Source: Blastomussa wellsi (lineage: Eukaryota; Cnidaria; Anthozoa; Scleractinia; Plerogyridae). Taken from it: a DNA stretch of 64,000 nt. The DNA lies in assembly GCA_947652115.1 (NCBI GenBank), contig OX393564.1, positions 22,367,896-22,431,895 of the forward strand. Reading direction: 5' to 3'. Below, in pieces: positions 24,479 through 36,400 of this stretch (position 1 is its first letter; every line of letters begins with the position of its first letter). Position numbers and translations under genes: made by a program. A model generated the notes under the pieces. It ran no database searches, was not told the DNA's origin, and saw only the letters and a list, made by a program, of their open reading frames with translations.

Positions 24479-27400
24479 ATGGCGGAGGTGAATCTGTTGG
24501 AAAACCAGTATGTTAGATTCGCCGATGGAAAAGGTAATTAAAATAATGGAGATTCAACGTTGATTTATTTTCATAATTAACAAGGTCAATCAGGCAACAG
24601 AACAGAACGTATTTACAATCGCGCGCACCGATCCGAGATTTTCAAATCAGCTGTGTCATCCAACCATGACATGCCATTCAATAAGAGTCTTATTTGTTGT
24701 ATTATTCCTCTTTATACAAAAAGTCCTGACACATGTAAATGAAGTGGACAAGGTGGCCCTGAATTCTGTTATTGAAATGATTGTCTTTCTTGACAAGAAG
24801 CGATCAGTACAGGTCTGCTAATGGGCAGCGCGTAGCTGAAAACATGGAAATTTTTTTAATTGATTACTGACAAAATGCTCCGTCAAACATTTTTCAATGT
24901 TTGACTTAATACTTTTGCAAATGCAAAGTCGTTCAAGTGACTGACCGACTGAGTGACAGACAGACTTACTGACTGACTGTCTGACTGACTGGCCCAGTCT
25001 AGGTTTAAAAGCTTAGACTCTGTGTACAGGACGTGGAGTGGGAGAGCATTTCAATCGTGTCATCTTTATTTCAGCGAGCCCATCAGTCAGTTTAAGGCAA
25101 ACATCTTCTGGTAGAAATGCAGTGAAACCCCTGAACGTTTTCCTGGATGACGCGGCCATGGAGCTGTCAGCACCAAGCACGAAACAGAAGAAACAGTACG
25201 AAAGCATCCTGAAAATGATGTCGCAAGGGAAAGGTGCTAGCATTTTCGAAGTTGTAAAGCAAAACGCACGGGAAACATACGCAGTTGACAAAGAAATACT
25301 GACAGCTCAAGATAACGAAGGCTTTACGCTCCTGCACCATGCTGCAAGATGTGATCAAGCTGGAACGGTGAACCTTTTATTAGATAATGGGGCGGATATC
25401 GATATGCAAGAAAATAACGGTTTCACTGCCCTTCATACCGCTGTTAGGTAATTTGGTTAGATGTTCTAGTCTTCTCGGATAGGTCCCGTCTCCTGCATCT
25501 TCAATGTTACGGGTCAGCAGGGGACGTTAAAGAACCCACACACTTATCGTAAAGAGTAGGGCATGGAGTTCCCGGTGTTATGGTCTGGTCCGTTGCATTT
25601 GTACTCATGGTTGGGTGGGTGGGGTGACATCATGAATGGACTGATAGCGGCTGCTATCGGCGCCTTTACATGCTGACGTCCGATATCACCTCCGACTAGA
25701 AATGTAAATGAAATTTTGAGATATTGCCTCAGGTGTCCCAAGACGCAAATGCAAACTATCGGAAACTTCGGCTAAAAGTAATATGTCCCCAGCAGGATAT
25801 TGTTGCACGGCACTGCTCACACGGGCCATTAAAGTTTTCATCCGCGGCCTTAGGGGTTGCAACGAAATAACGAATATTGGAATAACGACTCGAAGGCATG
25901 AAGCGACTTTGCTCAAAGTAATAAATATTTTGTCGTTTGAAAGATCAACAATGAATATCGTTCAGAAAATCGCTAAACGAAATAAGTAGTTTTTAGATGA
26001 TCGACTTGGTAGTCACGAATGAGTTTTACCTCACGTAAAATAATTCATCTGCTCTAGGTTTGAATTAGCATAACAGCTATCTCACCACATTGTAGGCAGG
26101 TTCTCTGCAATATAAACTTGCAAAGGACAGTTTCTCAGCAGTACGTTCGTTCAGTTATCCACGTGCATCCCGCTGATGCAAAAGCAGTCACATAGTGTAA
26201 AACAAAACGCTTGATTTGCAGTATTGTTCAAAGTAACAGTTGTTTAAGATCTCCGATATTTTTAGAAGACAAAACAACAGCAGCAACGTTCTGTCATCAA
26301 ACGCGCTGAGAATCACCTTCTGGAGATTCCAACCCAACATCCCAACATGACAAATTGTTTAAAGGAGCTCTGTCACGGATAACCCGTCTTGAAAAGTTTT
26401 AGCCTAAATTTTCCAAGTTGGTCAATAACTCAATCTTTCTCAGTCTTCTTCATCCGAAGCCATCCTTGTTACTTCTTGGTTTACTGTTAACTTTTTGGTG
26501 TTTTTTTTATCTTGGTAAACCATTCTTTCAAGTTTTCCTTTGATTTTAATGCAGTTTTAAAGGAGCTACGTCACAAATCAAATTACCCTTAAAACGTAGG
26601 AAACCTAAACCTAATAGTTTACTACGGACCAAAAAGGAACAAGGATGGTTGAGGATGGAGAAGATTGAGACGGATTACAAATGACGATTTTGAAAAATTT
26701 AGGTTAAATTTTTCAAAAGGCACAATCCGTGACGTGGCTCCTTTAAACATAACCAAAGATGACCAAGTCCCTTTATGGAAGTTGTACCACGACGGCGTGC
26801 GCTCATTTTGGAAAAAGAAGTTGTCAATTATATTTATTTAAGTGCATGCGTTGTTGTAACCTTTGAGTTGTTTATCTTTCTTAGAAAACTCACCTTGAAA
26901 TCACAGGAAACCATTAAGCGATAGTTCACAAAGCTTGATAAACACCAAAGAGGGAACATCAAACTGAGAAAGTTTGAGAAGAATTGCAATTTAGAAACTT
27001 AAAAACTTTAGAATAAACGTTTCAAGATGTGTAATGTTTAACGGAGCTCCTTTGAAAATACGTTAAGTGAATAGTTGAATACATTGCGTTAGGGAGGGCA
27101 CATTTTTGGGTTCGTAATCCACCGTTATGCACCCCCAAACGTTCCTACAATAGGGTAACTGATATCCGTTAAACTGTCACTTTGAAGTATCCTTCAGTTT
27201 TAATAAGTATATATTTTTGCATTTTGTCTTTAGGAACAAAAGCACTGAGGTTGTTAAAGTTTTGCTTCAAAGAGGTGCAGACCCTTCTATACCAGACAAC
27301 GAAACCGAGACGCCTCTTCTTTTCGCAGCTTGGCGCGGCTACACAGAAATCGCAGCTCTCTTACTCAAGGACACCAGGACAGACGTCAATTACGCAAACT

Positions 27401-30400
27401 CAGTGAAACTGACGCCATTTCTTGCGGCATGCTCTTGTGGCGACCGTTCGCTGTGTGAAATGCTTTTGAAACATGGTGCTAACATATTTGCGAAGTCTAG
27501 TAACCTGACCACAGGTCTCCATCTTGCCGCTTTTGGTGGCAACGTGGACGTTTGTGAGCTGCTTATTTCTGAAGGTATATTGAAACATGTCATGTCTTCC
27601 ATGAAGTCTTCTGCGGGCCAGGCAATCCGATATCTGTACCATTGAGCAGCTAGGAGTATTCCCGGGAGTATTTCTACTCCCCCTGGGAGCACTATAAGTG
27701 CCCCGCCAGGGCTCGAACTCGGACCGCCCATTCCAGAGTCCATTATTCGCTTTTTCCAATCTAGAACGCAAATATTCTGGAGCCGAACCGCACAAAGCCG
27801 CCATGGCTGTTCGAATTTCCAGCTGGCGAGCTAGAATTTTTCATCCTGGTAGTTCAAACAAATAACCAGCGTCGTAGTTTGAAAAAGTCAAAACACCTGC
27901 TGCTCTATTTCATTGTTTTTGTAACTTATTCTGTAAGGTTATGCGAGTTTCACCAGTAGAGCAGAGCGTGATGCGCGAGCGCTAGCAGCCAGTAGGGGTT
28001 GGGGTCTACTGCCGGAAACGAGAAGTGAACGACTTTCGCATGAACATTTTTCTTTTTTTAACAGCCCAAAAGCAATGTCCCTCTTTGAAGGAGTTCCTAG
28101 ACGAGAAAGATGTGGAAGACACTACAGCTCTGCACATCAGCTGTCGAAAGGGATGTCTTAGAGTCGCTGAGTTGTTACTTCGTCATGGAGTGGATTATGA
28201 AGCCGTAACGGGGGTGAGGTTCAGCTCACCGCTCCATCTGACCGCCATTTACGGTCATGTGAAACTTACAAGGCTGTTGATTTCTAGTGGGGCGACCGTT
28301 GAAAGTAGAAATGGACGTTTGCAGACACCGTTACACAAGTATGTTCACCTGAGTTTAAAAGATATCTGGTCTTTTGACTCAAATAGAAAAAAAATGTTTT
28401 TGTTATGTTTTGCTTCCTTGCACGATCGTTAAAATATGGCATTGTTATGGTTGTTACTTAGACTAGGTTTACCCTAGAGGATATTTTCGCGGATTCATAA
28501 ATGTTAACGGATTCATCGTATTTAGAGTATTCGGATTCAAAGGCGTTTACACTAGAGGGGTGTTCGGATTCCCAACCGTTTACACACATTCATAATCTAG
28601 TGACATTATCAGGAACATCACGGCAATATGTTTTAGGTCCGCCATCTTGGTTTACCGCAAACCCGTAAGATTGCAGGCGGACAAATATCCGGATTCACTG
28701 AAATACCTGTTTACACGACAAAACATCGCGGATTCAACAGTACGTATTCGGATACAAAGTATTCACTTTGGATTAATTCGGATTCAAAATCTCCGGTGAC
28801 ACGACCAAACCGGGACGTTTTAGTTTCGGATTCACCCACTAAAATATCTCGGATTCGTCACGAAACCGGGAAAATTCCTTCTAGAGTTAACGCGAGTTAA
28901 CGTAGTCTTAAAATGCTTAAAGTAATTATCTGTACACGAGGCCCATAATTCGTATGGAATGCACTTACAACCTGTTGTACCAAATATGTCACTGTGTTTT
29001 TCTAACTAGTTTTAGAATAAAAATGGTCGCGATTTACGATTGGCTATATTAAAAAATTGTCCACGCTTGGTACGGGTCGTATGGTTTTGCACAGGATTAC
29101 AGCCGAGTCGAAACTAAAAGTCAGCGGAACTGATGGCATTTGCTTGCTTGGCAAAAGACTAGCACTATATATCAAAATTACGTTATGTAGTCGACAACTA
29201 TAAAATCCATAAACTATTTCTAACCATTGAATGCCTTACTTTTTTAGGGCTGCAGCGTTCAACCATGTGACAGTAGCTCAGATCCTGTTAGAAAATAGAG
29301 CCGACAAAGAGGCTAAAGATATGATGGACCTAACGCCATTTTTGATTTCTGTCATACACGGTGCCAAAGATACTGCCGAGATGTTGATGGATCAAGGAGC
29401 CAACATAATGGCCACCGATTCCTTGAATAACAGTTGCCTTCATTTAGCTGTAGAATACCGTCAGGTAGAGATGGTTCGAATGCTGCTGGCTAGAGGCAAA
29501 GAACAGTTTATGGGGCTAAGGAATAACGAGCTTAAGACAGTAACGCATCTGGCGGCTAAGGGCGAGGATACGGAGGTAAATGTGAGGTTTCTTTGTTCTA
29601 CTAGTTTGGAAGGGAGGCCGAGGGGGAGGGGGGAGTTGGGAGGGTGATGTCGATTGGCCTAATGGTTAACTATTTAAGAGAAGCCAAAGAGTCTCCTACC
29701 GCTCTAGCATATTTTGGAAAGCAACAGCTGTGAAGTGCAGGGTCGGTGATAAGTTTAAGGCCTTCGTATGTTCTGACATCATTTGAAGTAGATATTTCTA
29801 TAAGGAAAAAATCAATGTACACTACTGTCATCAATGTTACTTTCCGTTTTCTTTAACAGATTCTAAATATACTTCTTGACGACGGTTTTCTGCTCGACCT
29901 TCGGGACATTAACGAAAGGATACCGCTTCACATTGCGGCGGAAAATGGATCGTCGGAATGTGTCGCTTCGCTGTTGAGGTGCAAAATGCGTTTGAACAAC
30001 GCTAACGACAAAGATAAGCAGGGAATGAGTCCGCTTCATCTTGCTTCTTTTAACAAACACGTGTGAGTCATTTCATATATAGTAGAACCCTGAAATATGA
30101 CAATTTTTTGAGTATGGCACTTCCTTGGTCTGTGGAAACTTTCAGAAGACCAAGGAGCTGCCCTAATCTCTGTGTCCATCATTAAGGTTCTCGGCCTTCA
30201 TACAATCTTTTTGCTGTTATTATTATGGTGGTAAACGGGGCCTTATCCGTCGGCTCGCCTGGCGCTAAAAGGACAGATGATGATAATAATGATGGCTGTA
30301 CACATTTGTCTAAAATTATGCAGGGCAATTAAATGCACGACGTGAGGGAAGTGGAGGTGCAGCTGTCAAAACCAAAAGTTGACCTTGACCATGTTTGACC

Positions 30401-33400
30401 ACTGCAAATCTCACTTCGCTTGTACAGTTAAGCTCATATAAAAAGCCATCAAAGCTGTGCAATACATTGTTAAGGATTCACTATTTTTATGTTTATAGGG
30501 ACACTTGCAGACTTCTGATACAAAAAGGCGGTGATGTGACATCTCTCAATAATCGCCAGCGCACTCCACTTGATTTAGCGGTTCAAGCTGGTTCACTGCA
30601 AACGGTTCGGCTTCTGCTAGACCCCATGTTACCAAGTACGCTAGAGGTTAAAGATGCTGACGGAAACACGCCACTTCTTGTAGCATGCATGTACAATCGT
30701 CTTGAAATTCTAAGATTTTTCTTGGATCAAGGAGCTGACGTCGCGGCTCGAAACAACGAAAACATGACTTGTTTAGACGTCGCTATCGAGTGGAACTCAG
30801 TTGAAGTGGCAAAGACGCTCGTCCAACACGACAGGTATGTACGCGTATACGTCTCAACGAATTACGATTTATCGCCTCATCTGTCTGCTAAGGATATATA
30901 ATTTTCCTTACTAACGTCCTGTTTTTGACACCAGTCATCAAAACTATTCATCCAGTATAAAACTGGCTAAGCTTAGTGTAAACTCCACGTTAAATGAAGT
31001 ATCTTATCTTATCTTATCTTATCTTATCTCATCTCAAAATACAATTAATAAGTAAAATTAACAAAATAAGCTAAAATACGACAAAAAGCAAAACTTATTT
31101 TATAAAACCTCCTTCTTCTACTTTATATATGGCGCGCGTTCCACTGTTTAGTTATTCTTATATAAATTCTAACAAATACCCCAACAATTCACTTGCAATT
31201 CACTTAAAAAAATTCACTTTGTACTCCCTGAGGGTCTTAATGGGGTAGTGGCGTTTACGGTTAACGGTTAACTTTTTGGCTTTTTTACGGCTAACGGTTA
31301 ATTTTGTTCCATTACGGTTAACATGAGAAGTTAAAAAATAATTGCTATTGTTTTAAGAAGTTAAATATTAATTTCCATTGTTGTAAAACATACTGAAAGT
31401 CTTTGGACCATTTTGAGATAAAAAGTATTTTGTGTGTGTGTGTGTGTACACTCGTAAACGTCTGTTAACTCGCGCAACGACGCGACATATGCGACAAATT
31501 ATGCAGACTCTTAAGACACTTCCGGTTTCGATAGGCTTTTCTCGCTACCAGAACACATAAACGCACAACACATCAGACTCAAAAAAAGTTCTCGAGGCCT
31601 TTTCTTTTGAATTTAGATTTTTTACGGTTAACATTTTTTACGGCTAACGGTTAAAATTAGTTCATTTTCACATCTAACGGCTAAATTTTTGGCCATTTTA
31701 CGGCTAACGGTTAACCCCATTGAGACCCTCCTCCCTGATCAAAAGTCATGTCAGCATGTGTGCGGACTCGTTTTGTTTCATTGTAGCCTCCCAAACGAAA
31801 GCTGTAAACCCCCGTCTCAACCTTCTTTACTCTAAACTATCGCTGTTCAAACGACGTTTAAAGCTTAAAATTTTAGTTGCCATGACCTCTCTTGAGCTTT
31901 CTACCTTATTAATTTAGTATTCATTCGATCTGAAGGTGCATTGGTAATCATAATATGGCTTAATCTGTGACATGGCAAAGCTAAGGACCCATCGAGGTCG
32001 CGAGGACGGGATAATTGTCTGCATGCTATTCTGCTTATTTGTGTTTTCTTTGCTTAGATGGGAGGAGGTGGTTTGCACCGTCGCCTCGTCTGATAAAGTC
32101 ACACCTATGGAAAAGTTGATAAGAAAGCTGCCTGAAGTGGCCGAAATCGTTTTGGATCAAAGTATCAGCTACTGCCCCCTACCAACCACTCATCCAGACT
32201 TTATGGTGACTTTCAACTTCTACCCTTTGGATCCGCTCGATGCTTCAACAAGTCGACACAGCTTTTTCGGTCCTGCGTGCATGGCGACCTGTCGTCAAGA
32301 GAGCCTTTTAAATCACAGCGTGACGCAGATGTTACTGAGATGGAAATGGCTTGTTCTTGGAAAGTTTGTTAACGGCTTCAACCTTTTGTTGTTCTTCATT
32401 TTTCTTGTATTGTTTTCTGTGTTTATTGTCGAGGAGAGAGGCAAAGTGAAGTTCCTAAACGTTGATGCTAACACCACATCGACCAAAGTTGATGACGACT
32501 CCAAGGCGTTTCCAGTAGTGATTTTTGCGTTTATGATCATATCCCTACTAAAGGAGATATTTCAAATGTTCTGGTTGGGACTTAGCTACTTTAAAGATTA
32601 CACAAACTATTTGGACGTGGCTATGTATGCGACTACATTTATCTACATCCTTCCGTACGTGACGAAAGACGACCTTTACGGTGACATTGAAGTGCAATGG
32701 AGTGTAGGAACTTTGGGTTTACTGTTGTGGTATATAAACTTACTTCTAAATCTGCGTCGATTGAGTTCAGTGGCACTATATGTGACCATGTACGTCGAGG
32801 TACTGCTAACGTTTATAAAAGTAATCGCCATCTTTGCCATCGTCCTTATTGGCTATGCGTTAGTCTTCTACGTTCTGCTGATGGAAGAGGTAAGATTTGT
32901 TTTGTACTTGTTGACAGTTAGCGCCCTTCCATCTAGTCGCTATACCTTGGTATATTGGTAATGGACACTTGTGCTTTCTCTCTTTCGTTTTACCAGTCGA
33001 TGACGGAACATATATAAGTACCATGAGAATAATATGGTAACCCGTTGACGTTCTGATCTGTGGATGTAAATGAATGTAATCAATGATCATCGTAGCGAAT
33101 TTCCAATTTAAGCCATGGAATAAAGAAGCCTCGAAAAATTCAGGGCTACAACGGGATTCGAACCGGTGACCTCCGCGAAATTTTCATGAGTTGTTTTTTG
33201 ACGTTGAAGCTCGATAATCCGGGACTCTTCTTATGTAATAAAGATATTATTTTGTTTGCATCGGAAACAGATGCCTTTTAAAAGAGGCTCACCGAACTGA
33301 TTCGTTTAGTGCCTTCCAACCAGTAAGCGGAACTCTTTGAATGTGGTTTTGTTAACAATGTCTGCTCCTTCTAATAAGTGACCCCTATGCAAACACGCGC

Positions 33401-36400
33401 TCCTATGTTTCAACAGGGACCTTCAGATCGGAGTACACAAAGGACCTTGTCGTGTGCTGTCAAACGTTTATAAGCGCCCCGAGCGCTAAATCGAGTCAAT
33501 ACCTGATCACGTAAATTACCATATGTAAAATAACATAGGGAAATTTTGAAATTAGTATCGTCTTATCCCTCAGGAAATAACAATTCTTCTGACCTCTTCC
33601 ATTTCAGAATAACTTCTCGTCAGTTTGGCTGTCGTTTGTGAAAATATTCGTTATGATGGTGGGGGAAATGGACTACTCCGATATTTTGACTGACAACGTC
33701 GTGAACGGTGCCAAGGTTCCAGGCACTAACATCTTATATGTCCCATTCCCAGAACTTTCGTACATCTTGTACGTGCTGTTTGTTCTGTCAGTCTCTATCG
33801 TCCTTATGAATCTCTTGGTAAGTCAATGATTATGCCAGTAATAGACATAATACAGAAAAGCCTCGCTACTAACAACACCACCAACACAAGCCATCACAAC
33901 CACCACCAGCTAACACCACCACCACCACCAACTACGTATACCACCACCACCAGCTTTTTTTAAGGATAATAATGAGAACAACAAACAAACGCGCAATAAT
34001 AATGAGAACAACAAACAAACGCGCAATAATAATGAGAACAACAAACAAACGCGCAATAATAATGAGAACAACAAACAAACGCGCAATAATAATGAGAACA
34101 ACAAACAAACGCGCAAACAATTAAGCAAAAAACTTCTAATGGCGCAGCACTGGTATACACAAACAAACAAACAAACAAGCGAACATTAGCAAACAGCAAA
34201 CAATTAGGAACACACAAACTTAAAGGGGAAGTGTCACGCTGTTTTCGGTGAAGCTGCATGGTAATAATGAAAAATCATTTGAAAGACTATCGTAATGAAT
34301 AGACACTGATGGATTGCCAAGATCGAGATTGATGCCAACTTGAAAATGTTGGGCCGACGTTTTCAAGTTTTCCCATTGTATCTCATATGAAATCAGTACT
34401 AACATATTTTGCCTCGTCCTTCTGTTCGGAATTCACTTGATATTATAAAATTAGTGATTACAGTATTTATACTTCCCCTTTAAAAAACCTGTTTTGCAGG
34501 TTGGTCTGGCAGTTGGAGACATCGATTCAATCCAAAAGACGGCAACTTTGCGAACTTTAATGGATCAAGCCTTTTTAGTGGATAATATGCAGAAGAAATC
34601 TCCGAAGTGGTTTCAAAGGCTTTTTTATAAATCATCTCTGGAGTTTACACCTAACCAGAATACGTTTATCAAGAAGTGGGTACATGATTTTAATACCTTA
34701 TAACTTACTATAAAGACATCACGTAAAAGGTAGTCTGCGCACAAGCCAAATGGCCCATCAGGCCGGAGCATATCACAAATAACCATATAGTTTTCTCCTC
34801 CTTTTCATTGGCCCAGACCCTACCACGTGACCTACACTAACTGCCTAGCTACGAATAATGGTCCGCTCATGCGCATTAGCGTCCAAAAGTGATTTTGCTA
34901 TGAATAATAATATGCTCATGCGTCCAAAAAAAAATGGCAGCTTGATTTCCAGACTTGTGAGAGAACGTGCCTAGTAGACTCGAAAAAACAGCAGGAATAC
35001 ACCGAATGCAAATATGGCGGACCACTCGGTTATCGCCCGGGACGAGTCGCATGAAAGCGAGGCTAGTTATTCCTCGCAGTTTTGTTTTGACCAGAAATTC
35101 TTGCTTCGTTGTCGATTTAGTTCGTTTTGCTTCGCACTCCCTACGCGTTTTTGTGTTTCTGAATGCCTCGAGAAGGGAAAAATCTTTCACCGTTCATCTC
35201 TAAGGGAAAGTAGTGGAATGATACAATTCGTTGAGACGAAGAAAAGGAGTTCACGATCGCCGCAGGAACTAAAGTTTGTTCGCTATGTCATCATTTCAGG
35301 ATAGAAGATCTTCGAAAAGTCGGTTAAATGACTAGCTTATGTGGTGTCTGGTGATGTCCCAACACGATTTGCATGGCCTGAACCTTCCCCAAGGTTAAGA
35401 AAAGCTCCTCTTACAAGACATCCTGTCTCAGTGCAAGAAGTTCTTTCAATACGTCCGCGTCCACTCGCATGGAATCGCACGAAACAAACAGTGCGGTGTA
35501 ATAACCAAGCGAATGAACTTCAACTGCTCCTTCATTGAAACCAGTGAAAGCATTGAGCCAAATGACAACGACTCGGAGGTAAATACGATCACTTACACAT
35601 TTTCTACGATCTTCCAGGCTGAACAGTTCCTTCGGCGATCGTAAACTCCATTCCTCATGTTTTCTTCGTCTGTTTTCCCCTCAGAGGTGAACGGAGAAAC
35701 TGAAAAAAAAAAAAACTTTCTCTGTAGTGGAAGATTTCACTCCCTTCTGTTGGCATTCAGGAACACAAAAACACGTAGGGAGTGCGAAACAAAACGAACC
35801 AAATCGACAACGAAGCAAGAATTTCTGGTCAAAACAAAACTGCGAGGAATAACTAGCCTCGCTTTCATGCCACTCGTCCCGGGCGATAACCGAGTGGTCC
35901 GCCATATTTGCATTCGGTGTATACAACGAAATATCCCCCTTCGGTATTATCTGAAAGAAGGTGGATTGGGTAAAGACTAGCTCGTATTATCGCATGTGAA
36001 GTTATGATTTTGTCTGTATTTCTACTTCATCAAGAAAGCAGGCGGTTGAATGTTCCCGAAGGTATATTGGTCAAAACTAAAACAAATTAAGTTACAGGGA
36101 CCGCGGAGGGGGAGGGGCTGGTAGGGCCTTTTTTGCTGGGATTTATTTTCTAGAGCTCCATTTGACATGGAAAAACATGGATTTAAGTACTTGAAAATAA
36201 TAAAACGTGTCTACTGTACTTTTGCATATTTGCGTTACGTAAAAGGCTCAGTAAGGCCGTGCGGCAGCAGTTAATGTCGGCAGACTGGAGGTTGGTGCTG
36301 GTGCACCAAGCTATCCCAAGACTGCCAAAGTTCACTTTAGAAGGGTTTATTATGAGGCTATTGATCTTATCGTCAGTGCTATCGATCAGCGCTTGAATCA

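Noticed and set aside
25544..25916. Minus-strand ORFs in intron 2 of gene C
   Set aside because: They overlap repeat-like sequence and show no recognisable domain.
33961..34116. CRISPR-like array of 30-bp repeats
   Set aside because: The units are contiguous with no unique spacers, in a eukaryotic intron. It is a minisatellite; the long Leu/Val/Cys-rich reading frames over it are repeat artefacts.
34876..35980. Two similar protein-coding genes on opposite strands
   Set aside because: Both frames come from the two arms of one palindrome, with no start context, introns or known domain.
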